From NCBI RefSeq assembly GCF_900104025.1, contig NZ_FNIQ01000003.1, forward strand, positions 620,001 to 684,000: a stretch of DNA of 64,000 bases, in the 5' to 3' direction. Positions 22,398 to 31,162 of the stretch are shown here, one piece after another. A program made the translations under genes and the position numbers. The notes beneath the pieces were generated by a model. That model searched no databases. It was not told the DNA's origin and saw only the letters and a program-made list of their open reading frames with translations. This stretch comes from Geodermatophilus sp. DSM 45219. GTDB lineage: Bacteria; Actinomycetota; Actinomycetes; Mycobacteriales; Geodermatophilaceae. Position 1 is the stretch's first letter, and every line of letters starts with the position of its first letter.

Positions 22398-23422
22398 ACG
22401 AGATCACCCTGCTCCGCGATGCGGGCCCCGAGGGGCCGGAGCTGACCACCGCCACCCGGCAGGCGGCCCGCGCCGCCCTGCTGGCCGGGATCGAGGGCCG
22501 GCCGGCGGTCCGCCGGCGCCGCGTGCCCAGCCGGCGGCTACCCCTGCGCCTCGGTGCGGCGGTGGTCGCGGTCGCCGCCGCCTGGACGGCCGCGGTCGTC
22601 GTCACGGGCCCCGGGGCCTCACCCACCGCCGGTGCGCCGGGTGGCGTCACGCTGGTCGACTTCGCGATGCCCGCGTTCCCGCTGTCCCTGCCCACGGCGC
22701 CACTGGGCACGGACGGCCCCGTCTTCGGCGGCGACGGTGGTGGTGGGACGTCGATGTCCTACGTCGGTACCGAGGACCCGGTCCACGGCGTCACCGTGCA
22801 CGTGGGGACGGAGGCCCCGCCCCTGGGGTCGGACGGCTCGCCCGGTCAGGTCGTGCAGGACGCCGTGACCGTCGACGGCCGGCCTGGCCGGCTGACCGTC
22901 ATGAACCGCGGGTCGGCGGAGGCCGAGGTCGCCTACCTCGACTGGGAGCGGGTGCCCGGGCAGTGGGTCACCGTCATGGGCCGGGGCCGGTTCGCCGAGC
23001 GCGAGACCGTGACGGCCCTCGGCGAGGACCTCGTCGACGGCCCGCAGACCGTGCCTCTGCAGTTGCGGCTGGCACCGGCGGGCTGGCGCCTGGACTTCTT
23101 CAAGGAGAACGGCCGGATCGTCCGCCTGGCCGACGACACCGACCCCGAGGTGGGCCTGACCGTGCACGTGCCGTCCTCCGACGAGGTCGTCCCCGTCGAC
23201 CAGTGGCCCGGCATGGTGGAGGGGGTCGCGGCGCCGGTCGAGGAGCTGGCCGTGCTGGGCCAGCCCGCCCACGTGGCGCGGACCGACCACGGCGGCGGGC
23301 AGGAGGGCTGGTACCTGCAGGCGCGGTTCCCCGACGGGACGGGTTTCGTCGTGCAGGCGCCGGGCGACCTCACGAGGGAGCAGGTGGTGCAGATCGCCGA
23401 GCAGGTGACCTACACGCCCTGA
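22394..23422 (+). CDS. Single-pass membrane protein coupled to the ECF sigma factor
   Basis: A 342-residue protein. The cytoplasmic N-terminus (1-52) is Arg-rich, one helix lies at about 53-75, and a Gly-rich linker leads to an extracytoplasmic domain (about 110-342) with repeated beta-type motifs. I recognise no catalytic motif. The gene position and topology resemble sigma-factor-associated membrane proteins of the CU044_5270 type in actinobacteria, so it may be an anti-sigma or sensor. That role is inference. There is no zinc-binding HxxxCxxC in the N-terminus, so it is not a ZAS anti-sigma factor. Confidence 0.75.
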   Translation: MNEITLLRDAGPEGPELTTATRQAARAALLAGIEGRPAVRRRRVPSRRLPLRLGAAVVAVAAAWTAAVVVTGPGASPTAGAPGGVTLVDFAMPAFPLSLPTAPLGTDGPVFGGDGGGGTSMSYVGTEDPVHGVTVHVGTEAPPLGSDGSPGQVVQDAVTVDGRPGRLTVMNRGSAEAEVAYLDWERVPGQWVTVMGRGRFAERETVTALGEDLVDGPQTVPLQLRLAPAGWRLDFFKENGRIVRLADDTDPEVGLTVHVPSSDEVVPVDQWPGMVEGVAAPVEELAVLGQPAHVARTDHGGGQEGWYLQARFPDGTGFVVQAPGDLTREQVVQIAEQVTYTP

Positions 23423-23435
23423 GCCGGTACGCAGG

Positions 23436-23478
23436 CACGCCGAGCCGCACGACCTCAGCGGTCGTGCGGCTCGGTGTG
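23436..23478. terminator. Bidirectional terminator between convergent genes
   Basis: A 19-bp stem with one mismatch (23436-23454 with 23460-23478, core CCGAGCCGCACGACC) and loop TCAGC lie between the sigma operon and the HNH gene. Confidence 0.85.
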
Positions 23479-23497
23479 CGGGTGTTCGGGGCTCGGG

Positions 23498-24496
23498 TCA
23501 GGCTGCGGCGACGAGTGGAGGGCCGGTGCTCCCCGGTCCGGTGCGGCCGGGTCCGATGCCGATCTCGCTGCCGTCGGGTCGCCAGGTGCGCCATCGGCCG
23601 TCGGGTTGCCGCTCGACCCGGAACCCGTGGTGCACCTTGGTGTGGTGCCGCTCGCACAGCAGCGCCGAGTTCTCCAGCGACGTGTCCCCGCCGTTGATCC
23701 ACTCCAGCAGGTGGTGCACGTCGCACCAGGAGGTGGGGGCGCCGCAGCCGGTGAACACGCACCCGCCGTCGCGCACCTCGGCGGCCCGGCGCACGTGCGG
23801 GGGCACCAGGCGCAGGTTGCGGCCGTAGTCCAGCGGCCTCCCATCCGGCCCCATGACGATCCGGGTGACGGCCCCGTCGCAGGCGATCCAGCGGGCCCGG
23901 GCGGCGGAGATGGCCGCCCCGAACCCCATCTCCCCTGCGCCGGGGTGGGTGCCGGGCCCGAACAGGTCCTCGGCGTCGATCTTCACGATGACCTGCGGCT
24001 TGTGCCCGCGCAGCACCGGCAGCCGGCCGGCGGCTAGCTGGGTGTCGCACAGCTGCACCAGCGCATCGGCGAGCTGCTGGGACCGGGTGCGCTCGTCCCC
24101 GGCGGCCCGGCCGGCCTGCACCACGGCCTCCAGCGCGGTCTGCAGCTTCTCCCCGCCCACCGCGTCCAGGTCGAACCGCCCGCTGATGCTGCCGTCGGCG
24201 TGCCGGGTGATGGCCAGCCGGCGTCCCTCGGTGGGGTCGGGCTCGGGGCCGTCGGCGTCCAGCCGGTCCAGGTAGTGCCGCACCGCCCGCGCGGTGTCGG
24301 CGTGCGGGCGGCTCTGCGCCACCCCGGTGAGCACCGCGTCCACCGCGGCCAGGTCCACGCCCTGCTCGGCGGCCAGCGCCAGGGCCGCCGGCTCGACCAC
24401 CCGGCCCAGCACCGCGGCCTGCTCGCCGGTCACCGCACCGGCGGCGAACGCCGCCGCCATCCCCGGCTCAGAACGCTGTCCACAGATCCGCCGCAT
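23498..24496 (-). pseudogene. DUF222/HNH endonuclease (13E12 repeat family), N-terminally truncated
   Basis: The 332-residue frame carries the C-terminal part of a DUF222 domain and an intact HNH site (CGAPTSWCDVHHLLEW, then LLCERHHTKVHHGF). From GMAAAFAAGAVTGEQAAVLGRV onward it aligns closely with the full-length copy at 57439-58692, but the first ~100 residues of that copy are absent and the upstream bases are unrelated. The 13E12 family in mycobacteria is a dispersed repeat. Expression is doubtful because no convincing RBS precedes the ATG at 24496. Confidence 0.75.
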
Positions 24497-24564
24497 GCCT
24501 TGACCGGAGCCGCCGCGGTCCGGATGCGCGTTGGGCCCGATCGTCGTGTGGTGGGGTGAGACCC

Positions 24565-25482
24565 ATGAGTGCTGCCTGGCCCGCGACCGACCCCACCGAG
24601 GTCGAGATCAGCAGTGGCGACGCGCGGCTGGTCGTCGACCTGCGCGGTGGGGCGATGCGCGCGCTGACCGTCGGCGACCGGGAGCTGCTCGACGGGTACG
24701 CCGCGGGCACGGTGCCCGGCGGCAGCCGCGGCCGGGTGCTGCTGCCCTGGCCCAACCGCATCCGCGACGGCCGGTGGAGCTGGGACGGCCGCGACCTGCA
24801 GCTCGAGCTCACCGGCCCGGGCAAGCCGGTCGCCATGCACGGGCTGGTCGGCTGGCAGCCGTGGACGGTCCTGGAGCAGTCCGGCGACGCCGTCACCGTC
24901 GGCACCGTCGTCGAGCCCCGTTCCGGCTATCCGTTCCGGCTCGCCGCGGCGGTCGACCACGGCCTCGGGCCCGGCCGGCTCACCGTGACCATGCGTGTCC
25001 GCAACGAGGGCGCCGAGCCGGCGCCCTTCGGCGCCGGCTTCCACCCCTACCTGGCCGTCGGCGCGGAGCAGGACGACGCCATCGCCGACGCCGAGCTCGC
25101 CCTGCCCGCCCGCACCGAGCTGGTGGTGGACGACGGCGGGCTGCCGACGGGGGAGCGGCGCCCCTTCGACGGCGCCGTCGGCCGGATCGGCGACCGCGCC
25201 CTCGACACCCCCGTCACCGACCTCGAGCGCGACGCCGACGGCTGGGCCCGGGTGCGGCTGCGCAGCGCAGCGCTCGGCACCCTGGAGCTGGCCGTCGACC
25301 GGGCGTGGCCGTGGCTGCAGGTCTTCACCGGCGACACGCTCCAGCCGGGGCAGCGCCGGCGCAGCGTGGCCGTCGAGCCGATGACCTGCCCGCCCAACGC
25401 GCTCGCCGACTCCGTCGACCTCGTCGTCCTCGAGCCGGGCGCGGACTGGGCCGGCACCTGGACCCTCGGCTGGGAGGTGTGA
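24565..25482 (+). CDS. Aldose 1-epimerase family protein
   Basis: A 305-residue galactose-mutarotase-fold protein interconverting alpha and beta anomers of sugars. Family segments are RGRVLLPWPNRIRDGRW, the His in MHGLVGWQPW, the His in GAGFHPYL and Glu in VEPMTCPPNALADS, with LQVFTGDTL before. ATG 24565 is preferred (GGGG upstream) over GTG 24556. It is 1 nt from the MOSC gene, so the two are probably cotranscribed. Physiological substrate not readable. Confidence 0.9.
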   Translation: MSAAWPATDPTEVEISSGDARLVVDLRGGAMRALTVGDRELLDGYAAGTVPGGSRGRVLLPWPNRIRDGRWSWDGRDLQLELTGPGKPVAMHGLVGWQPWTVLEQSGDAVTVGTVVEPRSGYPFRLAAAVDHGLGPGRLTVTMRVRNEGAEPAPFGAGFHPYLAVGAEQDDAIADAELALPARTELVVDDGGLPTGERRPFDGAVGRIGDRALDTPVTDLERDADGWARVRLRSAALGTLELAVDRAWPWLQVFTGDTLQPGQRRRSVAVEPMTCPPNALADSVDLVVLEPGADWAGTWTLGWEV

Positions 25483-25483
25483 C

Positions 25484-26197
25484 GTGCAGGTCGCGGAGCT
25501 GTGGCGCTACCCGGTCAAGTCGCTGCAGGGCGAGCGGCTGGTCGGCGCCGAGGTCGGGGCCGACGGGCTGGCCGGCGACCGGCAGTGGGCGCTGTTCGAC
25601 ACCGCGACCGGCTTCGGGCTGACCGCCCGGCGGGTGCCCGACCTGCTGTTCCTGACCGGCCGGCTGCGCGCCGACGGCACCGCCGAGGTCGTGCTGCCGG
25701 ACGGCTCCGTCACATCGGGCGACGGCGTCCTGTCGGAGTGGCTGGGCCGGCCGGTGGCGCTGCGGTCCGCGGCCGAGGCACCCGGTGAGCGGTTCTACGA
25801 GAACCCCAACGAAGTGGGCGAGGCGGGCGAGTACGACTGGGACGCCTTCCCCGGTGCCCAGGGCGCCTTCCACGACAGCTCCCGCACCCGTGTCTCGCTC
25901 GTCTCCACCGCGACGCTGGGCACCTGGGACCGGCGGCGGTTCCGCGCGAACGTCGTCCTGGCGGGGGAGGGCGAGGACGCGCTGGTGGGCCGGCGGGTGC
26001 GGCTGGGCGGCGCCGAGCTGGACGTCGTGAAGCAGGTCGACCGCTGCGTCATGGTGACCCGCCCGCAGCCCGGCGGGATCGGTCGCGACAACGGCGTCCT
26101 CAAGACGATCCACCGGCAGCGGGACGGCTGCCTGGCGGTCGGCGCGCTGGTGACCCGTCCGGGGCCCGTGGCCGTGGGCGACGGGCTGGCACCGTGA
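25484..26197 (+). CDS. MOSC domain-containing protein
   Basis: A 237-residue protein. It starts with MQVAELWRYPVKSLQGER, a MOSC N-terminal beta-barrel signature, and continues with DGLAGDRQWAL, FHDSSRTRVSLVSTATL and the MOSC core with the conserved Cys in DRCVMVTRPQPGG. Such proteins bind the molybdenum cofactor and detoxify N-hydroxylated compounds (YiiM/MARC-like), or act in Moco sulfuration. The start GTG follows 1 nt after the epimerase stop. Confidence 0.9.
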   Translation: MQVAELWRYPVKSLQGERLVGAEVGADGLAGDRQWALFDTATGFGLTARRVPDLLFLTGRLRADGTAEVVLPDGSVTSGDGVLSEWLGRPVALRSAAEAPGERFYENPNEVGEAGEYDWDAFPGAQGAFHDSSRTRVSLVSTATLGTWDRRRFRANVVLAGEGEDALVGRRVRLGGAELDVVKQVDRCVMVTRPQPGGIGRDNGVLKTIHRQRDGCLAVGALVTRPGPVAVGDGLAP

Positions 26198-26418
26198 GCC
26201 GCGTGCGGACCGTGGCACTGCGGCCGGGGGAGGAGTCCATCCGGCTGGGGCAGCTGCTCAAGCTGGTGGACGCCGTCCCGACCGGCGCCCAGGTCAAGGA
26301 CGTGCTGCTCACCGGCACGGTGCGGGTCAACGGCGAGCCCGAGGAGCGCCGCGGCCGCCAGCTGCGGAAGGGTGACGTGGTCAGCGTGGCGGGCATGGAG
26401 GACGTGCGGGTCTCGTGA
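26194..26418 (+). CDS. S4 RNA-binding domain protein (YbcJ-like)
   Basis: A 74-residue protein that is almost only an S4 domain: IRLGQLLKLVDAVPTGAQVKDVLLTGTVRVNGEPEERRGRQLRKGDVV in pieces. S4 proteins bind structured RNA. The GTG overlaps the MOSC stop (GTGA), so it is the third gene of a coupled run epimerase-MOSC-S4. Biological role unknown. Confidence 0.88.
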   Translation: MSRVRTVALRPGEESIRLGQLLKLVDAVPTGAQVKDVLLTGTVRVNGEPEERRGRQLRKGDVVSVAGMEDVRVS

Positions 26419-26423
26419 GCGGG

Positions 26424-26437
26424 GTTCCACGTGGAAC
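26424..26437. other. parS-like centromere site (copy 2)
   Basis: GTTCCACGTGGAAC lies between the S4 gene stop and the aminotransferase start (ATG 26453), identical to copies 1 and 3. Its position in a 34-nt gap could also affect the aminotransferase promoter. Confidence 0.7.
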
Positions 26438-26452
26438 TGCGAGGGTGGGGCC

Positions 26453-27643
26453 ATGACGCGTGCGCCGTACCTGTCGGCCCGCCTGCAGGGCTTCGGGACG
26501 ACGGTCTTCGCCGAGATGAGCGCGCTCGCCGTCGCCACCGGGTCGATCAACCTCGGGCAGGGCTTCCCCGACTACCCCGGACCGCCGGAGGTGCTCGACG
26601 TCGCCCGCGCGGCGATCGGCACCGCGTACGACCAGTACCCGCCGGGGCCCGGGATCCCCGAGCTGCGCGCCGCGGTCGCCGAGCACGTGCACCGCTTCGG
26701 CGGCCACGGCTACGACCCCGACACCGAGGTCCTGGTCACCGCCGGCGCCACCGAGGCGCTGACCGCCGCGCTGCTGGCGCTGCTCGAGCCGGGCGACGAG
26801 GTCGTGCTGTTCGAGCCCATGTACGACAGCTACGCCGCGGGGATCGCGATGGCCGGCGGCGTCGCCCGGCCGGTGCCGTTGAGCCCACCCGAGGACGGTC
26901 GCGGGCCGTGGACCTTCGACGCCGCCGAGCTGCGCGCCGCGGTCACCCCGCGGGCGCGGCTGCTGCTGCTCAACACGCCGCACAACCCCACCGGCAAGGT
27001 GTTCAGCCGCGCCGAGCTCGGGGTGCTCGCCGCGCTGGCCATGGAGCACGAGCTGCTGGTGCTCGCCGACGAGGTCTACGAGCACCTGGTCTTCAGCGGC
27101 GCCGGGCACACCTCGCTGGCCACCGTGCCGGGCATGCGCGAACGCACCCTCGTCGTCGGCAGCGCCGGGAAGACCTTCAACGTCACCGGGTGGAAGGTCG
27201 GCTGGATCTGCGGGCCGGCACCGCTGGTGTCCGCCGTCCGCACGGCCAAGCAGTTCCTCACCTACGTCAACGGCGGGCCGTTCCAGCCCGCGGTCGCGGC
27301 CGGGCTGCGGCTGCCCGACGACTACTTCGCGGGCATCGCGCGCGACCTGGAGTACCGCCGCGACCTGCTGGTCGCGGGGCTGACCGCCGCGGGGCTACCG
27401 GTGGTGTGCCCGGAGGCGACGTACTTCGCCACGGTCGACGTCCGGCCGGTGCAGCCCGACGGGGACGGCCTGGCGTTCTGCCGGTCGCTCCCCGCGCGCG
27501 CCGGGGTGGTCGCCGTCCCGACGGTGGTCTTCTACTCGGCACAGCACGCCCACCTGGGCCGGCACCTGGTGCGCTTCGCGTTCTGCAAGAGCGACGCGGT
27601 GCTGGGCGAGGGCGTCGAGCGACTGGGGAGGATGCAGCGATGA
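26453..27643 (+). CDS. PLP-dependent class I/II aminotransferase (methionine/kynurenine/glutamine transaminase type)
   Basis: A 396-residue aminotransferase. It has the start INLGQGFPDYPGPPEV, substrate residues at DQYPPGPGIPELR, TPHNPTGKVFS, ADEVYEHLVF, Lys240 in SAGKTFNVTGWKVGW that forms the PLP Schiff base, and the Arg of LVRFAFCKSD. The family includes YbdL and glutamine transaminase K, which use glutamine or Met with 2-oxo acids. The ATG has GGGTGGGG upstream and the gene overlaps the omega-amidase (ATGA), which supports glutamine as the amino donor. Confidence 0.93.
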   Translation: MTRAPYLSARLQGFGTTVFAEMSALAVATGSINLGQGFPDYPGPPEVLDVARAAIGTAYDQYPPGPGIPELRAAVAEHVHRFGGHGYDPDTEVLVTAGATEALTAALLALLEPGDEVVLFEPMYDSYAAGIAMAGGVARPVPLSPPEDGRGPWTFDAAELRAAVTPRARLLLLNTPHNPTGKVFSRAELGVLAALAMEHELLVLADEVYEHLVFSGAGHTSLATVPGMRERTLVVGSAGKTFNVTGWKVGWICGPAPLVSAVRTAKQFLTYVNGGPFQPAVAAGLRLPDDYFAGIARDLEYRRDLLVAGLTAAGLPVVCPEATYFATVDVRPVQPDGDGLAFCRSLPARAGVVAVPTVVFYSAQHAHLGRHLVRFAFCKSDAVLGEGVERLGRMQR

Positions 27644-28398
27644 GGTTCGGAGTGGTCCAGCACGACATCGTCTGGGAGGACCGGGCGGCGAACTTCGCCC
27701 GGCTGGCGCCGCTGGTCGCCCGCGCGGCCGGCGCCGGGGCGGAGTTCGTGCTGCTCAGCGAGACGTTCTCCACCGGCTTCTCGATGACGCCGGGCATCGG
27801 GGAGCCCGAGGGTGGCCCGTCGGCGCAGTTCCTGGTCGAGCAGGCCGCGACGCACGGCGTCTGGGTGGCCGGCAGCTGCCCGGAGGTGGCCCCCGGCGGG
27901 GACCTGCCCTACAACTCCTTCGTCCTGGCCGGCCCCGACGGCACGGTGCACCGCTACCGCAAGCTGCACCCGTTCACCCACGGCGGCGAGCACGAGCGCT
28001 TCCGGGCCGGGGAGAAGCCGGTGACGGTGGAGGTCGGCGGCCTGCGGGTCACCCCGTTCGTCTGCTACGACCTGCGCTTCGCCGACGTCTTCTGGCACGC
28101 GGCCCTGGACACCGACGTCTACCTGGTGACGGCGAACTGGCCGGCGGCCCGGCGGCTGCACTGGCAGACGCTGCTGCAGGCCCGGGCGATCGAGAACCAG
28201 GCCTACGTCGTCGGCTGCAACCGGGTCGGCACGGCCGGCGACGGCACCGGGCACGCCGGCGACAGCCGCATCGTCAGCCCGATGGGCGAGCTGCTGGCGA
28301 CCGCCGCCGGCGTGGAGACGGTCCTGGTGGCCGACGTCGACCCCGCCGAGGTCACGGCCACCCGAGAGCGGCTCCAGTTCCTCGCCGACAGGCGCTGA
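27640..28398 (+). CDS. Carbon-nitrogen hydrolase, omega-amidase (Nit2/YafV) type
   Basis: A 252-residue nitrilase-superfamily enzyme with the triad Glu41 (LLSETFSTG), Lys108 (YRKLHPF) and Cys142 (VCYDLRF). Omega-amidases hydrolyse 2-oxoglutaramate or 2-oxosuccinamate, the products of glutamine or asparagine transamination, making those reactions irreversible. Start ATG overlaps the aminotransferase stop (ATGA), so the two enzymes form a functional pair, probably methionine salvage or 2-oxo-acid reamination. Length is usual for the family. Confidence 0.93.
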   Translation: MRFGVVQHDIVWEDRAANFARLAPLVARAAGAGAEFVLLSETFSTGFSMTPGIGEPEGGPSAQFLVEQAATHGVWVAGSCPEVAPGGDLPYNSFVLAGPDGTVHRYRKLHPFTHGGEHERFRAGEKPVTVEVGGLRVTPFVCYDLRFADVFWHAALDTDVYLVTANWPAARRLHWQTLLQARAIENQAYVVGCNRVGTAGDGTGHAGDSRIVSPMGELLATAAGVETVLVADVDPAEVTATRERLQFLADRR

Positions 28399-28424
28399 CG
28401 GCAGAGCCTCGCCGACCGCCGCGC

Positions 28425-29285
28425 CTAGCGCGCCCGGTCCTCGTCGACGTCGATCCGCTCGCGGCGCACCTGGTCGCGGACCTGCACGTGCTCGGTGACG
28501 ACGTCGGTGTGCAGCCGCACCCGCTCGACGGGCACCACCTCGGTGCCGACGACCGGTCGCTCGGCGTGCAGCACGATCACCTCCGGCAGGCCCGTCCCGG
28601 CGACCGCGCCGGCCGCCACCGCGGGGCCGTCGGCGTCCAGCGGCACCTCCTCGATGCGGATCTCCTCGCGACGCACCGGGACGGTGACGGTCACCTCCTC
28701 GGTGACCACGTACTTGACGACGCGCACGCGCTTGGCGGCATAGCGCTCGGTGGACACCCGCAGCCGCTCCTCGCTGCGGGTCATCGCGCCGTCCGCCGGG
28801 GGCGGGGGGACGGCGGCGACCGGCACCGTCTCGCCGTGGGAGGCACCCCGCGAGACCGACAGCGTGTCCTGCCGCAGACCGCCCGACCCCGACCCGGACG
28901 GCACGTGCGACAGGTCGTGGGTCGTGACGTCGTCCGGGCCCGCGGGCACGCCCCCGGCGTCCAGGCCGTAGTGCTGCCGCAGCAGCGCCTCGTCCTCGGG
29001 GGCCAGGTGCTGGTCGGACACCGACGGCGCACTGCGGACGGCGTCCTTCGTGACCGGCAGCCGCACGCTGCCCTCGGCGAAGGTCGCCTCCCCCGCCGGG
29101 ACGACGGAGTGCCGGGTGCCGAACAGCCCGGTGGACACCGCCACCCAGGTGGGGGCGCCGGTGCGGTCGTCGGTGAAGAAGTGCTCGACCGTGCCGATCT
29201 TCTCGCCGTCGGGACCGTAGGCCGGGCTGCCGATCGCCGCCGACAGTTCTCGTTCGCTCAACACCGGGTCGGCTCCCCTCGTCAT
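28425..29285 (-). CDS. PRC-barrel and DUF2382 domain-containing protein
   Basis: A 286-residue protein. The N-terminal PRC-barrel (about 9-95) contains GSPAYGPDGEKIGTVEHFF and GLFGTRHSVVPAG. After an acidic linker, the C-terminal DUF2382 (about 165-286) has EERLRVSTERYAAKRVRVVK and repeated paired strands VTVPVRREEIRIEEV and ERVRLHTDVVTEHVQVRD. Such proteins in actinobacteria and Deinococcus are associated with stress. The ATG follows GGGGAC. Convergent with the omega-amidase by 26 nt. Confidence 0.88.
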   Translation of the reverse strand: MTRGADPVLSERELSAAIGSPAYGPDGEKIGTVEHFFTDDRTGAPTWVAVSTGLFGTRHSVVPAGEATFAEGSVRLPVTKDAVRSAPSVSDQHLAPEDEALLRQHYGLDAGGVPAGPDDVTTHDLSHVPSGSGSGGLRQDTLSVSRGASHGETVPVAAVPPPPADGAMTRSEERLRVSTERYAAKRVRVVKYVVTEEVTVTVPVRREEIRIEEVPLDADGPAVAAGAVAGTGLPEVIVLHAERPVVGTEVVPVERVRLHTDVVTEHVQVRDQVRRERIDVDEDRAR

Positions 29286-29393
29286 CCGGGTCCCCTCGGA
29301 CCCGCGAGGTCGACCGTGCCCACCCAGGACTCCGCCCGAACATCGCGCTCCGCCGGCGTGCCCACCTGTGCAGACCTGCCTACCGTGGCAACC

Positions 29394-31016
29394 GTGACCA
29401 CCGAGCACATCGAGGTCGAGCGGAAGTTCGAGGCCGACGAGTCCCTCGCCCTGCCCGACCTCACCGGTACGGGTGCGGTCGCCGCCGTCGACGGGCCGGA
29501 GGAGCAGGCGCTGGAGGCGACCTACTACGACACCCCCGACCTGCGGCTGCTGCGCTCCCGCGTGACGCTGCGGCGGCGCACCGGCGGTGCCGACGCCGGG
29601 TGGCACGTGAAGCTGCCCGGGGCGAACGGCTCCCGGCGGGAGCTGCACCAGCCGCCGGGTCGCGCGGCCCGCACCGCCCCGCGGTCGGTCACCGGCCCGG
29701 TCCTCGGGCTGCTGGGCACCGCGGCGGCCGAGCCGGTCGCCACCATCGCCACCCGCCGGGTGGTGCACCGGCTGCTCGACGAGCAGGGCCGGGTGCTGGC
29801 CGAGCTCGCCGACGACTCCGTCGTCGGCACGGCGCTGGCGACCGACCCCGGCGAGCCGGCCACCGTCACCAGCTGGCGCGAGCTCGAGGTCGAGCTGGTG
29901 GACGGCGACGAGGCGCTGCTCGAGGCGGTGGCCGAGCGGCTCGTCGCGGCCGGCGCGCGCCCCTCCGCGCTGCCGTCCAAGCTCGGCCGGGTGCTGGACG
30001 GCCGGCTGCCCGTGCCGGCTCCCCCCGCCGCCGAGCCCGAGGCGGCGGAGGACGGCGGTAGCGGCACGAAGGGCACGAAGGGCACGAAGGGCAAGAAGCG
30101 GAAGAAGGCGGCGAAGGGGGAGCGGCTCCCGGCCCGGACGGCGGGGGAGGTCGTGCTCGGCGCGGTCGCCGGCCAGCTGAAGGCGCTGCGGGACGCCGAC
30201 CTCGCGGTGCGCACCGAGCAGCCCGAGGGCGTGCACGACCTGCGGGTGGCCTGCCGGCGGCTGCGCAGCATCCTCGCCGCGTTCCGCCCGGTGCTCGACC
30301 GGGAGCACACCGACCCGCTGCGCACCGAGCTGCAGTGGGTCGGCGCGCAGCTCTCCGGCGCGCGGGACACCGAGGTGGCGCTGTCCCACCTGCGGGAGCT
30401 GGTCGCCGCCCAGCCGGTGGAGCTCGTGCTCGGCCCGGTCGCCGCCCGGCTGCAGCAGACCGAGATCAAGGACCACGAGGCCGGCGCCCGCCGGGTCACC
30501 CGCACCCTCACCGACCGCCGCTACCTGCAGCTGCTCGACGCCCTGGACGCGCTGCTGGCGCAGCCGCCGGTCACCGAGCTGGCCGCCGAGCCCGCGTCCG
30601 CGCCGCTGGCCGACGCCGTCCGGCGCAGCGGGAAGCGGCTGCGCCGGCTCGTCGAGGCCGCGCGCGAGGCCGAGGGCGCCGAGCGGCACCACCTGTTGCA
30701 CGAGGTGCGCAAGGCCACCAAGCGGGTGCGCTACACCGCCGAGGTGGCGGCGACCGGGTTCGGGGAGCCGGCCGCGGCGCTGGTCGCCTGCACCAAGGAG
30801 GTGCAGGACCGGCTGGGCACCGCGCAGGACACCGTGGTCACCCGGGACGTCGCCGTCCGGCTGGGCCGGGCCGCGTACGCCGCGGGGGAGAACGCCTGGA
30901 CGTACGGGCGGCTGCACGCCCTCGAGGAGGCCCGCGCGGCGGCGGCCGAGGACGGGTTCTGGACACTGGAGCCGGGTCTGCGCCGCGCGATCAGGACGGT
31001 CGTCCGGCTAGCCTGA
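29394..31016 (+). CDS. CYTH and CHAD domain-containing protein
   Basis: A 540-residue fusion. CYTH (about 1-200) has the metal/triphosphate motif EVERKF (ExExK at 7-11) and the tunnel Arg/Lys set. A Lys-rich linker (TKGTKGTKGKKRKK) joins it to CHAD (about 250-540) with HDLRVACRRLRS and HLLHEVRKATKRVRY, conserved basic helices that bind polyphosphate. The combination suggests triphosphate or polyphosphate chemistry. GTG 29394 is in a short leader (TACCGTGGCAACC), perhaps leaderless. Divergent from the DUF2382 gene. Confidence 0.93.
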   Translation: MTTEHIEVERKFEADESLALPDLTGTGAVAAVDGPEEQALEATYYDTPDLRLLRSRVTLRRRTGGADAGWHVKLPGANGSRRELHQPPGRAARTAPRSVTGPVLGLLGTAAAEPVATIATRRVVHRLLDEQGRVLAELADDSVVGTALATDPGEPATVTSWRELEVELVDGDEALLEAVAERLVAAGARPSALPSKLGRVLDGRLPVPAPPAAEPEAAEDGGSGTKGTKGTKGKKRKKAAKGERLPARTAGEVVLGAVAGQLKALRDADLAVRTEQPEGVHDLRVACRRLRSILAAFRPVLDREHTDPLRTELQWVGAQLSGARDTEVALSHLRELVAAQPVELVLGPVAARLQQTEIKDHEAGARRVTRTLTDRRYLQLLDALDALLAQPPVTELAAEPASAPLADAVRRSGKRLRRLVEAAREAEGAERHHLLHEVRKATKRVRYTAEVAATGFGEPAAALVACTKEVQDRLGTAQDTVVTRDVAVRLGRAAYAAGENAWTYGRLHALEEARAAAAEDGFWTLEPGLRRAIRTVVRLA

Positions 31017-31052
31017 GCGAGGTCCCCACTCCCGCCGGGCCCGCCGCCGGTC

Positions 31053-31162
31053 CCGTCCAGGGCACCGCCCTGAGCCCTGACGGCCCCTGTGCAGGGTCCC
31101 GCCGCGAGCACGCCAGCGGCGGGGAGCACGGGGGTCCTCCACGGGTGGGACGGGGTCCTCCC
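31053..31162. repeat. Family B repeat (copy 5, inverted)
   Basis: The minus-strand reading contains CCCGTGCTCCCCGCCGCTGG and GCTCGCGGCGGGACCCTGCA modules of the other copies. It ends in CGGGGTCCTCCCATGG, so it reaches the start region of the phosphoesterase gene and supplies its upstream sequence. Confidence 0.5.

Noticed and set aside
26431-28398. 655-codon plus-strand frame joining the aminotransferase and amidase
   Set aside because: Its first half is a shifted frame over the aminotransferase gene. The amidase has its own ATG at 27640.
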